From Paenibacillus thalictri (GTDB lineage Bacteria; Bacillota; Bacilli; Paenibacillales; NBRC-103111), in NCBI RefSeq assembly GCF_004307995.1, contig NZ_SIRE01000034.1:1-64000 (forward strand): a stretch of DNA of 64,000 bases, in the 5' to 3' direction. Every line of letters begins with the position of its first letter. Positions within the stretch are counted from its first letter, which is position 1. The notes beneath the pieces were generated by a model that saw only the letters and a list, made by a program, of their open reading frames with translations, had not been told where the DNA came from and made no database searches. Made by a program: the position numbers and the translations under genes. Positions 33,974 to 42,151 of the stretch are shown here, one piece after another.

Positions 33974-35398
33974 ATGTCAGTTCAGAACGTTTTGGATCTC
34001 ATTAAGGAAAAAAACATTGAGTGGGTAGACTTCCGTTTTATCGGTTTATCCGGTAGAGCACAACACATCAGCTTACCGGCTGTAGAGGTTGATGCAGAAA
34101 CTTTTGTTAATGGTGTAGCGTTCGACGGTTCCTCCATTCCAGGCTTCCGCGGTATCGAGCAATCCGACATGGTTATGATGCCAGACACCAACTCGGCTTT
34201 CATTGATCCGTTCACAGCTCATCCTACATTGGTTATCATGTGCAATATCTACACTCCGGAAGGCGAACGTTACGATCGCGACCCGCGCGGTATCGCTGAG
34301 AAAGCCGAAGAATATCTGCAAACTGCAGGTGTCGGTACAGACGCATTTTTTGCTCCTGAATCCGAGTTCTTTATTTTCGACAGCGTTCGTTACGAAACCG
34401 GTATGAATAGATCGTTTTTTGAAGTGGATTCCGAAGAAGCGGCTTGGAACTCCGGCCGTAAAGAAGAAGGCGGCAACCTTGGTTTCAAAATTCCGGTAAA
34501 AGGCGGTTATGTACCGGTTGCTCCTACAGATACGCAACAAGACATCCGCAGCGAAATGTGCCGTTTGTTGATGGAAGCCGGTCTTCGCATCGAGCGCCAT
34601 CACCACGAAGTGGCGACTGCCGGACAAGGCGAAATCAACTTCCGTTTTGACACGCTGACTAAAACAGCCGACAACCTGATGAAATATAAATATATCGTGC
34701 AAAACACAGCTAGACAATATGGTAAAGTGGCAACTTTCATGCCAAAACCAATGTTTGGCGACAACGGCAGCGGCATGCACGTGCATATGTCCATCTTTAA
34801 TGATGGTACTCCGTTGTTCTATGATAAAGAAGGTTATGCTAACCTGAGCGAATTGGCGCTGCATTATGTAGGGGGTATTTTGTACCATGCTCCAGCGTTG
34901 ATCGCCATTACGAACCCAAGCACCAACTCCTTCAAGCGTCTTGTACCTGGCTACGAAGCGCCGGTTAACCTGGTATTCTCCAAAGGCAACCGTTCCGCTG
35001 CAGTTCGTATTCCAGTTGCTGCAGTAACGCCTAAAGGCTGCCGCATCGAGTTCCGGACTCCGGACTCCACGTCCAACCCTTATCTTGCTTTCGCAGCTAT
35101 GCTGATGGCAGGTCTTGACGGTATCAAGAAGAAGATCGATCCTCGTGCGCTTGGTTACGGTCCGTACGACAAAAATATTTATGAACTGTCCGACGAAGAA
35201 AAAGCGGAAATCCGCAGCGTTCCGGGTACTTTGGACGAAGCGCTTAACGCTTTGGAAGCAGACTATGAGTTCTTGCTTGAAGGCGGCGTATTTACTAAGG
35301 ACTTTATCGACAACTACGTCAACCTTAAACGCGACGAAGCGAAGTCCGTTGGAATCCGCATCCATCCTTACGAGTACAACCTGTACTTCGACCTGTAA
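33974..35398 (+). CDS. glnA: Glutamine synthetase, type I-beta-like
   Basis: A 474-residue glutamine synthetase making glutamine from glutamate, ammonia and ATP. FDGSSIPGF, the metal site block APESEFFIFD, HHHEVATAGQGEINFRF, KPMFGDNGSGMHVHMS and NRSAAVRIP are all present. It is about 30 residues longer than the alpha form normal in Bacillus (444) and carries DKNIYELSDEE, matching the segment that holds the adenylylated tyrosine of E. coli (here Tyr403). It is therefore a GSI-beta type. No glnR gene is adjacent. The start at 33974 uses TAGGAGG; an earlier in-frame ATG is less likely. Confidence 0.93.
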   Translation: MSVQNVLDLIKEKNIEWVDFRFIGLSGRAQHISLPAVEVDAETFVNGVAFDGSSIPGFRGIEQSDMVMMPDTNSAFIDPFTAHPTLVIMCNIYTPEGERYDRDPRGIAEKAEEYLQTAGVGTDAFFAPESEFFIFDSVRYETGMNRSFFEVDSEEAAWNSGRKEEGGNLGFKIPVKGGYVPVAPTDTQQDIRSEMCRLLMEAGLRIERHHHEVATAGQGEINFRFDTLTKTADNLMKYKYIVQNTARQYGKVATFMPKPMFGDNGSGMHVHMSIFNDGTPLFYDKEGYANLSELALHYVGGILYHAPALIAITNPSTNSFKRLVPGYEAPVNLVFSKGNRSAAVRIPVAAVTPKGCRIEFRTPDSTSNPYLAFAAMLMAGLDGIKKKIDPRALGYGPYDKNIYELSDEEKAEIRSVPGTLDEALNALEADYEFLLEGGVFTKDFIDNYVNLKRDEAKSVGIRIHPYEYNLYFDL

Positions 35399-35425
35399 GT
35401 TGAACTTATTTATCATGTAAATATA

Positions 35426-35455
35426 ACCCCCGGGACTTCGATCCCGGGGGTTTTT
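35426..35455 (+). terminator. Terminator after glnA
   Basis: AACCCCCGGGA, loop, TCCCGGGGGTTTTT. Confidence 0.92.
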
Positions 35456-35581
35456 CTATGTTAAATCGCATGACATCGCTGCGTGTTAAAGTAAGCGGGA
35501 CACGGTTTAAGGGTCATTATTTTGTAACAATTCGCCTTTATACTAGCGATATAGAGATACCGCAAGATGGGTGGTGCGATC

Positions 35582-36898
35582 ATGGGAGATAACTGGACAG
35601 ACAAAGAAGCGGCTCATTTGCTCGGCAGAGCGACGTTTTTGTCGGGCAAGGAAGAAGTAACGGCAGCCGTCAAACTCGGTAAAGATGAGACGGTGCGCCG
35701 GCTGGTAGCGGGCGAATCGATTACGGGTAAAACGACGGAACTGCTGCCGATCGTTTCTTTGAAAGCGGACGGAAAAGACATGTCCGCAGATCAAATCGGC
35801 GATCAGCAAACGTATTGGCTGTATCGAATGGTGAACACGGAGGCGCCGTTGATCGAAAAGATGACGTTGTTCTGGCATGGGCACTTTGCAACTTCGTATC
35901 AGAAGGTGAAGCAAACCGAACTGATGGTGAAGCAAAACGAGCTTTTCCGCAAGTATGCGCTTGGCAGCTTTCACGAGCTGGTGCTTGAGGTGGGAAAAGA
36001 TCCGGCCATGATGATATGGCTTGATTCGAACAGCAACCGTAAAGGGAAACCTAACGAAAATTATGCCCGCGAAGTGATGGAGTTGTTTACGCTTGGCATC
36101 GGTAATTACACTGAGCAGGATATTCGCGAGGCGGCCAGGGCGTTTACCGGCTGGAAATACGAGAAGGCGCTGGATGAGGTGAGTTTTCAGCCTAAGCAGC
36201 ATGACGACAAGAAAAAAACGCTGCTTGGCGAAAGCGGCAATTTTAACGAAACGACCGTAGTGGATGTGCTGTTCCGGCAGGAGGCGCTTCCGAAATATAT
36301 AGCGCTTAAGCTGCTGCATTATTTTGCTGCCGATCAGCCTTCCGAAGCTTGGATTCAGAAGGTTGCCGCCGATGTGAAACAAAAATCAACGCTGGGTGAA
36401 GTGTTATCAAATTTATTTTTGTCGGATGAATTTTATCAGGATAATGTGAGGAGCGGCTTGATCAAAACGCCGATTGAATATGTGGCCGGCATTGTGAAAT
36501 CGCTAAAGCTGCCGTTATCCAAAGGTTTCACTCAAGCGGCCCGTAAAATGGGCCAGGAGTTGTACCTGCCGCCGGATGTAGCGGGCTGGCGTGGCGGAGC
36601 GTCCTGGCTGATGAGCACCTCGCTGCTGTCGAGGTATCAGTTTGCCGAATCGGTGGCGAAACGGGTAAATAATACGCTGCTGACGTCGGCCGATTTCAGC
36701 GTTGGAGCCGATGCGAAACCGGAGGAGTGGGTGTCCTCGTTTGGCAAAAATATCGGCTTATGGGAGCTTGGCGGCAGTACCGCGCAGGTGCTTTCCCAAT
36801 ATGCCGGCGATACGTTTGTATACAGCACGCAAAAGCAAAGCGGCATGAAGGGGCTGCTGCAGCTGTTGATGATCAGTCCTGAAGCACAAATGAAATAG
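35582..36898 (+). CDS. DUF1800 family protein
   Basis: A 438-residue protein with the DUF1800 pattern: N-terminal AAHLLGRATF, KMTLFWHGHFATSYQKV, NPMMIWLD-like AMMIWLDSNSNRKGKPNENYAREVMELFTLGIGNYTE and PPDVAGWRGGASW. These proteins are usually encoded beside a DUF1501 protein, as here, and are thought to be exported or wall-associated, but the function is unknown. No signal peptide is visible, in contrast to its partner. The start at 35582 has GGTGG seven bases upstream. It is 16 bases from the next gene. Confidence 0.85.
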   Translation: MGDNWTDKEAAHLLGRATFLSGKEEVTAAVKLGKDETVRRLVAGESITGKTTELLPIVSLKADGKDMSADQIGDQQTYWLYRMVNTEAPLIEKMTLFWHGHFATSYQKVKQTELMVKQNELFRKYALGSFHELVLEVGKDPAMMIWLDSNSNRKGKPNENYAREVMELFTLGIGNYTEQDIREAARAFTGWKYEKALDEVSFQPKQHDDKKKTLLGESGNFNETTVVDVLFRQEALPKYIALKLLHYFAADQPSEAWIQKVAADVKQKSTLGEVLSNLFLSDEFYQDNVRSGLIKTPIEYVAGIVKSLKLPLSKGFTQAARKMGQELYLPPDVAGWRGGASWLMSTSLLSRYQFAESVAKRVNNTLLTSADFSVGADAKPEEWVSSFGKNIGLWELGGSTAQVLSQYAGDTFVYSTQKQSGMKGLLQLLMISPEAQMK

Positions 36899-36914
36899 GA
36901 AGGGGGCGGTAACG

Positions 36915-38153
36915 ATGAAAATGACAAGACGCGATTTTCTCATCAAGGGCACTGCGCTCCTTGCCGCGCTTGGGTTAAGAGGGCCTATCGTGCTCGCCGA
37001 CGACGGGCTGCCGATCAGCAGCACGGTGAGCAGCGATCCGGGAGTGGACAATCCGGTACTAGTCGTTGTGCAATTAAGCGGCGGCAACGACGGCATCAAT
37101 ACGCTTGTCCCATACGGCATGGGCGGTTATTTTGACGCGCGGTCGACGCTCAGAATTACCCAAAGCGAGGTGCTGGCGCTCACTAGCCAAGTGGGATTGC
37201 ATCCAAGCTTGACGGGTCTTAAAGCGTTGTATGATAAAGGAAAGCTGGCGATCGTGCAAGGAGTCGGTTATCCGAAACCCGACCATTCGCATTTTCGCTC
37301 GATGGAAATTTGGCAAACGGCGGAACCGGAGAAGTACCTCCGTACGGGGTGGCTGGCCCGTTATGTTGAATCGTCGCTCCGTTCATCAACCAACCCTCTT
37401 CGTGCCATACAGATCGGCAATGCCGCCAATAAAGCGTTTAATTCGGATTCGATCGGCGTACCGGTCATTCAAACCGTCGAATCTTTTAACTTCTTTGACG
37501 CCAAGACGCCTAAGGCCGATCAGAACCGGCTTTCTAAAGCGTTTCTCGATATGTACGATCCGCTTCGTCAAGCCGCGAATTTGCAGGTAACGTGCCAGCG
37601 CGGCGTTGACGCGTATGAAAGTGTAGAGGCGATTCATGCGCTGGATAATGCCTACGTAAATAAAGTCGAATATCCGAAGTCGGGCTTCGCCAAAGATTTG
37701 CAGCTGATCGTCAAGCTGCTTGCCGGCAAATCCGGCACCCGCGTATTTTATGTGCAGTTGGGCGGTTTTGACGACCATGCCGACGAGAAAAACTTGCATG
37801 CCAAGCTGCTCAGCCAAATGGATCAAGCGCTCAGCGCATTTTATCAGGATCTTGAAGCTCAAGGTTTGCAGGACCGCGTCGTCACGATGGCTTTCTCCGA
37901 ATTTGGGCGGCGGGTGAAGGAGAACGGCAGCGGCGGCACCGATCATGGCACCGCAGCTCCGATGTTTGTGTTAGGGGGCCGCGTCAAGGGCGGATTGTAC
38001 GGCGAATATCCAAGTTTGACGAACTTGGATAACGGAGACCTGAAATACCAGGTCGACTTCCGTTCCGTTTATTATACGGTGCTTGACGATTGGCTGAAAG
38101 GAGACGCCAAGGCCGCACTTGGGCAAATCTTTGAAAAAATTAATTTCATATAG
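36915..38153 (+). CDS. DUF1501 family protein with Tat signal
   Basis: A 412-residue protein. The N-terminus TRRDFLIKGTALLAALGLRG is a twin-arginine signal, so it should be exported folded. The body is alkaline-phosphatase/sulfatase-like (QLSGGNDGINTLVPYG, HSHFRSMEIWQTA, QLGGFDDHADEKNLH, SEFGRRVKENGSGGTDHGTA). The His/Asp residues of SEFGRR...TDHG suggest a metal site. It pairs with the DUF1800 gene upstream; the two products probably act together. Substrate unknown. Confidence 0.87.
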   Translation: MKMTRRDFLIKGTALLAALGLRGPIVLADDGLPISSTVSSDPGVDNPVLVVVQLSGGNDGINTLVPYGMGGYFDARSTLRITQSEVLALTSQVGLHPSLTGLKALYDKGKLAIVQGVGYPKPDHSHFRSMEIWQTAEPEKYLRTGWLARYVESSLRSSTNPLRAIQIGNAANKAFNSDSIGVPVIQTVESFNFFDAKTPKADQNRLSKAFLDMYDPLRQAANLQVTCQRGVDAYESVEAIHALDNAYVNKVEYPKSGFAKDLQLIVKLLAGKSGTRVFYVQLGGFDDHADEKNLHAKLLSQMDQALSAFYQDLEAQGLQDRVVTMAFSEFGRRVKENGSGGTDHGTAAPMFVLGGRVKGGLYGEYPSLTNLDNGDLKYQVDFRSVYYTVLDDWLKGDAKAALGQIFEKINFI

Positions 38154-38166
38154 ACCGATGGGAACT

Positions 38167-38217
38167 AGTCCTCGGGGCAAGCAGCTGCATGTTAGTTGGC
38201 GCCCGGGGATTTTTTTC
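38167..38217 (+). terminator. Terminator after DUF1501 gene
   Basis: TCCTCGGGGC pairs imperfectly with GCCCGGGGA and TTTTTTT follows. Its end overlaps the thpR stop on the other strand. Confidence 0.65.
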
Positions 38218-38788
38218 ATGTTTGATGATTCAGGGCAAAAGCATAAAGCATCTCGTACATGGGAGTCCGATTCAAATGGCTGCGGTAGAGCGCAAGCCGG
38301 TCCGCGGTCCACACAAGCGGGCTGTAGGCCTGCGACAATCCTTCCTGACGGTTGAACGGCGCATTCCCCTGATAACGCCGGGCCAGCGTAATATGCGGCG
38401 AATAGGCGCGATCCTCAGGCTCGTAACCATGCTGCTGCATCGCTTGTTCCACTTGCCGGTGCAGCGTCTCGAGCCGGTCCGTATCTCCTTTTACCCCCGC
38501 CCACAAGATGCTTGGAGATGACGGTTTGCCAAATACGCCCAAGTCTCCCGTAATCAAATGCAGGGGGGCCGTTCCGGCGGCGATGCTTTCCAGATGTGAG
38601 CGGATGGCTGGGAGCTTATCTTCGGGTGTATTGCCAAGAAATTGAACTGTGATATGCATGTCTTCGGGATGCACCCATTTCTGGAAAGATAATAAGCGTT
38701 CCTTAAGCGGTTCGCAAATCGTCTTGAGGCCCAATTTAACTTCTGTTGAAACAGGCACGGCAATAAAGAGGCGGAAATGTTCGCTCAT
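38216..38788 (-). CDS. thpR: RNA 2',3'-cyclic phosphodiesterase
   Basis: A 190-residue 2H phosphoesterase. The two catalytic HxTx motifs are HITVQFLG (near residue 45) and HITLARRY (near residue 132), about 87 residues apart, as in ThpR/LigT. It opens 2',3'-cyclic phosphates and can ligate tRNA halves in vitro. AAAGGAGG precedes the ATG. It faces away from serC and is convergent with the DUF1501 gene. Confidence 0.93.
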   Translation of the reverse strand: MSEHFRLFIAVPVSTEVKLGLKTICEPLKERLLSFQKWVHPEDMHITVQFLGNTPEDKLPAIRSHLESIAAGTAPLHLITGDLGVFGKPSSPSILWAGVKGDTDRLETLHRQVEQAMQQHGYEPEDRAYSPHITLARRYQGNAPFNRQEGLSQAYSPLVWTADRLALYRSHLNRTPMYEMLYAFALNHQT

Positions 38789-38866
38789 TGAATCCTCCTT
38801 TCAGCGATTTATTTAATATGTCCAAAGATTGGATTCTACAATATCGTGAAGAATGCGGTGAAACAC

Positions 38867-38896
38867 TTGAACAGTGCGGTTGAACTTTGCTATCAT
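38867..38896 (+). promoter_or_regulatory. Sigma-A promoter of serC
   Basis: TTGAAC (38867-38872) and TATCAT (38891-38896) are 18 bases apart. TTGAAC is repeated 14 bases downstream. Confidence 0.65.
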
Positions 38897-38931
38897 TACC
38901 ATAATAACAGAAAGCGAAGGTGTAAAAACGA

Positions 38932-40020
38932 ATGGCTAAACGCGCTTACAATTTTAATGCGGGACCGGCAGCGCTGCCGCTTGAAGTACTGCAAAAAGCT
39001 CAGGAACAATTCGTCGATTATAAAGGCATTGGCATGTCCATCATGGAAATCTCTCACCGCAGCAGCGAGTATGAGCAAGTCAACGACTCGGCGCAAGCTC
39101 TGTTGAAAGAGCTGTTTGGCATTCCAGACGGTTACAAAGTGCTCTTCCTGCAAGGCGGCGCCAGCACGCAATTTACGATGATTCCGATGAACTTCCTGGC
39201 AGCGGGAACTGTCGGCAGTTATATACATACCGGAGCATGGGCGGAAAAGGCGATTCAAGAAGCAAAGCTATTTGGCGAAGTTTCCGTCGCTGCCAGCTCG
39301 GAGGCGGACAATTTTAAACGTATTCCGGCACTTAGCGATATTCAGCTTGCGCCGAATTCGGCTTACTTGCACTTGACCTCCAACGAAACGATCGGCGGGT
39401 CGCAGTTCCAGCAATATCCGGATACAGGCAATGTGCCGCTGATCGCCGATATGTCCAGCGATATTTTGTGCCGTCCGGTGGATGTGTCGAAGTTCGCGAT
39501 GATCTATGCGGGCGCACAAAAAAATCTGGGTCCGTCCGGGGTTACGGTCGTTATTTTACGCGAGGACATGCTGAGCCTTGTCCCGAAAAATCTTCCGACC
39601 ATGTTCAGCTACGCGACTCATGCCAAAAACAACTCGTTGTACAATACACCTCCCGCTTACTCGGTATATATGGTAGGTCTTGTGCTGGAATGGATCAAGG
39701 AAAACGGCGGGGTTGCGGCTATGGAACGTGCCAACCGCGAGAAGACTTCGCTTATTTACAAAGCGATCGACGACAGCAACGGTTTTTACCGCGGGGTTGT
39801 CGAACCGGGCGACCGTTCCTTGATGAACATCACGTTCCGGATGAATGATGAAGAACTTGAGAAGAAATTCGCCAAAGAATCGGAGCAGAACGGTTTTGTC
39901 GGCTTGAAGGGACACCGCAGCGTTGGCGGCCTCCGCGCTTCCACTTACAATGCCGTTCCTTACGAAGCGTGCAAGGCGCTCGCCGAATTTATGGCCGATT
40001 TCCAAGCTCGCAACAGTTAA
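38932..40020 (+). CDS. serC: Phosphoserine aminotransferase
   Basis: A 362-residue class V PLP aminotransferase that makes 3-phosphoserine from 3-phosphohydroxypyruvate and glutamate. YNFNAGPAALP opens it, EISHRSSEY follows, the cofactor lysine is in YAGAQKNLGPSG, and KGHRSVGGLRASTYNA closes it. It starts behind GAAGGTG. It has its own promoter and terminator. It also serves pyridoxine synthesis in organisms with the DXP-dependent route, but spore formers usually use PdxST. Confidence 0.96.
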   Translation: MAKRAYNFNAGPAALPLEVLQKAQEQFVDYKGIGMSIMEISHRSSEYEQVNDSAQALLKELFGIPDGYKVLFLQGGASTQFTMIPMNFLAAGTVGSYIHTGAWAEKAIQEAKLFGEVSVAASSEADNFKRIPALSDIQLAPNSAYLHLTSNETIGGSQFQQYPDTGNVPLIADMSSDILCRPVDVSKFAMIYAGAQKNLGPSGVTVVILREDMLSLVPKNLPTMFSYATHAKNNSLYNTPPAYSVYMVGLVLEWIKENGGVAAMERANREKTSLIYKAIDDSNGFYRGVVEPGDRSLMNITFRMNDEELEKKFAKESEQNGFVGLKGHRSVGGLRASTYNAVPYEACKALAEFMADFQARNS

Positions 40021-40028
40021 TAGACACT

Positions 40029-40070
40029 AAAGCCTCGTTACTCGCTGTTTGCGGAGCGGCGGGGCTTTTT
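40029..40070 (+). terminator. Terminator after serC
   Basis: AAGCCTCG pairs with CGGGGCTT and TTT follows. Confidence 0.72.
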
Positions 40071-40074
40071 CACG

Positions 40075-40107
40075 CAAAAAAAATGAGCTCCGCTGGGCGG
40101 GCTCATC
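40075..40107 (-). terminator. Terminator of the lone response regulator
   Basis: On the minus strand GAGCCCGCC, loop, GGAGCTC, ATTTTTT. Confidence 0.75.
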
Positions 40108-40141
40108 AAATAACCGCAAATATTTTATATGAAAACCATGT

Positions 40142-40858
40142 TTATGCAAATGATTCTTTTACAGCAGGTTCAACGAGCTTGTAACCGATGTTGCGAATCG
40201 TTACAATATATTCTGGAGTACGTGCATTGTGCTCGATTTTATCTCGAAGATGGCTGATATGCACATCAACGATACGCGTATCTCCGAGAAAGTGATAATC
40301 CCATACGCCATGCAGCAGCTGTTGTCGGCTAAGCACTCTGCCGCGGTGCTTGCAAAGGAATAGCAGCAGGTCGAACTCTTTAGGCGTCAGCTCAATCAGT
40401 TCGCCGCGCACGGTGACTTCACGGCCTTCGGGAGCAAGTACGATCTGCCCGATGGTCAGCGGAGCTTCCTCCGTGGAAGAAGGCAACGTCTGGATGCGGC
40501 GCAATATGGCCTGAATCCGTGAAATCAGCTCTTGCGGGCTGAACGGCTTGGTCATATAATCGTCGGCTCCGTTATCAAGTCCGGCAATTTTATCGGACAA
40601 GTCCTGCATCGCCGTCAGCATAATAATAGGCACCAGGTTATTGCGTTCTCTGAGCGCACGGCATACTTGAATGCCGTCCATTTTCGGCAGCATGAGATCC
40701 AAGACGATCAGATCAGGGCGGAATGAATGGATAGCGTTAAAAACGGCTTCCCCATCATGTACACAATGCACCTCGAAGCCGACCAGCTTTAGATTGAACT
40801 CTATGAGCATGGAGATCGAAGGTTCATCGTCGACGACCAGAATTTTCTTTTTTGTCAT
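40142..40858 (-). CDS. OmpR/PhoP-family response regulator without adjacent kinase
   Basis: A 238-residue regulator. Receiver residues DDE, the phospho-aspartate in LIVLDLMLPKMDG, TAMQD and TKPFSP are intact. The winged-helix domain ends YIVTIRNIGYKLVEP. It resembles PhoP and ResD-type regulators, but no histidine kinase gene is next to it: the minus-strand gene ends in its own terminator and trmL is divergent. It may partner a kinase elsewhere. GAGGGAG precedes the start. Confidence 0.88.
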   Translation of the reverse strand: MTKKKILVVDDEPSISMLIEFNLKLVGFEVHCVHDGEAVFNAIHSFRPDLIVLDLMLPKMDGIQVCRALRERNNLVPIIMLTAMQDLSDKIAGLDNGADDYMTKPFSPQELISRIQAILRRIQTLPSSTEEAPLTIGQIVLAPEGREVTVRGELIELTPKEFDLLLFLCKHRGRVLSRQQLLHGVWDYHFLGDTRIVDVHISHLRDKIEHNARTPEYIVTIRNIGYKLVEPAVKESFA

Positions 40859-41013
40859 TATACTCCCTCATTTATGTGAATTGTTTTATTTTGCTTTATG
40901 TTCTCATTATGATAAAGCAGCATCATCAGCATATTAAGAAGAAGTAAACCTAATGTTAAATTTAAGCTATAGCGGCGCATCTATTTTTGAAAACAGGGAG
41001 ATTGTGAGGCATC

Positions 41014-41478
41014 ATGGCATTTCACATCGTTTTGGTCGAGCCGGAAATTCCCGCGAATACCGGTAATATCTCGAGAACCTGTGCGGCGACAGGGACTTAT
41101 TTGCATCTTGTTCGGCCTCTTGGTTTCAATACCGACGACAGAACGCTGAAACGGGCTGGCCTTGACTACTGGCCGGCGGTAAAAGTAGAATATCACGACT
41201 CATTTCAGGAAGTAAAAGATAAGAACCCTCAGGGACGGTTCTTTTTTGCGACGACAAAAGCGAAGCGCATCTATACGGATTTTACATTTCAGGATGGAGA
41301 TTTTCTCGTATTCGGCAAAGAAACGAAAGGGCTGCCCGAACACATTCTTGCCGCTCATCCGGAATCGTTGATGCGTTTGCCGATGACCGGCGACGTACGT
41401 TCGCTGAACTTATCGAATTCCGCTGCGATTATTTTATATGAAGGATTGCGGCAAACGGGGTTTATGGACTTAAATTAG
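41014..41478 (+). CDS. trmL: tRNA (cytidine/uridine-2'-O-)-methyltransferase TrmL
   Basis: A 154-residue SPOUT (knotted) methyltransferase acting on the wobble base 34 of tRNA-Leu. The N-terminal HIVLVEPEIPANTGNISRTC and motif 2 LVFGKETKGLPE are diagnostic, and RLPMTGDVRSLNLSNSAAIILYE forms the SAM-binding knot. Size is typical. It is monocistronic. Confidence 0.95.
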   Translation: MAFHIVLVEPEIPANTGNISRTCAATGTYLHLVRPLGFNTDDRTLKRAGLDYWPAVKVEYHDSFQEVKDKNPQGRFFFATTKAKRIYTDFTFQDGDFLVFGKETKGLPEHILAAHPESLMRLPMTGDVRSLNLSNSAAIILYEGLRQTGFMDLN

Positions 41479-41597
41479 AAATTCTTTGCGAACAATATAA
41501 TTGAAGTAAGCTGCCCGGATGTAAGTAGGATGGCGACGGATTCAGGGTACATTTTCGGGGAAATTGACTTGAGACATGTTAGAGGAGAGGTGAACGG

Positions 41598-41855
41598 ATG
41601 ATGAAACCTGTAGGTGTTGTCCGTAAAGTGGACCAATTGGGGCGTATTGTATTACCTAAATCGCTGCGCAAAAGATATCAAATGAACGAAGGCGATCCTG
41701 TTGAGATTCTTGTAAGCGGTGACCATATTATATTGGAACGTTACCGCCCAAGATGCGTATTCTGCGGCAGTATGGAAATGGTCAGCGAATTTAGGGAACG
41801 CCATGTTTGCGCCGAATGTTTGACAGAGATGAATGTGTTGAAAGAACAAGCCTAA
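41598..41855 (+). CDS. AbrB-family transition-state regulator
   Basis: An 85-residue DNA-binding protein. The swapped-hairpin AbrB domain covers residues 1-52 (VGVVRKVDQLGRIVLPKSLRKRYQMNEGDPVEIL). The C-terminal half carries two CxxC pairs, RCVFCGS and HVCAEC, that may bind zinc or help dimerise; Bacillus subtilis AbrB lacks them. AbrB relatives repress post-exponential genes. GGAGAGG is upstream; ATG 41601 is an equal alternative start. Confidence 0.85.
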   Translation: MMKPVGVVRKVDQLGRIVLPKSLRKRYQMNEGDPVEILVSGDHIILERYRPRCVFCGSMEMVSEFRERHVCAECLTEMNVLKEQA

Positions 41856-41875
41856 CAAACTTCCAAATAAACACC

Positions 41876-41917
41876 AAAAAACCACCGCGGCTTCGAATGA
41901 AGCACGGTGGTTTTTTA
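41876..41917 (+). terminator. Terminator after AbrB-family gene
   Basis: AAAACCACCG pairs with CGGTGGTTTTTT. Confidence 0.85.
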
Positions 41918-41954
41918 GTTTATGCCTTAAGCTCCGGGGGAGAACCCGGCGGCA

Positions 41955-42053
41955 TTACAGGCCCTTAGTCTTGTCGTCGTTATATGCGGCAGTAAGCATG
42001 GCCGTAAGAAACATCAATATAGTAACCATCATAATCCAAAATGTTGCGGACAT
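41955..42053 (-). CDS. 32-residue single-pass membrane peptide
   Basis: The minus strand encodes MSATFWIMMVTILMFLTAML followed by TAAYNDDKTKGL. Residues 4-23 form one membrane helix, and the tail is charged. GAAGAGGTG precedes the ATG by about 11 bases. It is too short to be found by length alone. The helix, the ribosome site and isolation between terminators argue it is real. The role is unknown; small proteins of this kind often modulate membrane enzymes. Confidence 0.6.
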   Translation of the reverse strand: MSATFWIMMVTILMFLTAMLTAAYNDDKTKGL

Positions 42054-42151
42054 TCTTAAAAGCACCTCTTCCTGCAGCTTTAGCGACCTGCGCTTATATG
42101 GGTATTATACCCCAAGCATAGTGTAAAAGAAAACGTCTAAAACTGTGAACA

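Noticed and set aside
34073..35416. A 447-codon minus-strand reading frame across glnA
   Set aside because: It is antisense to a full glutamine synthetase, with no ribosome site or recognisable domain.
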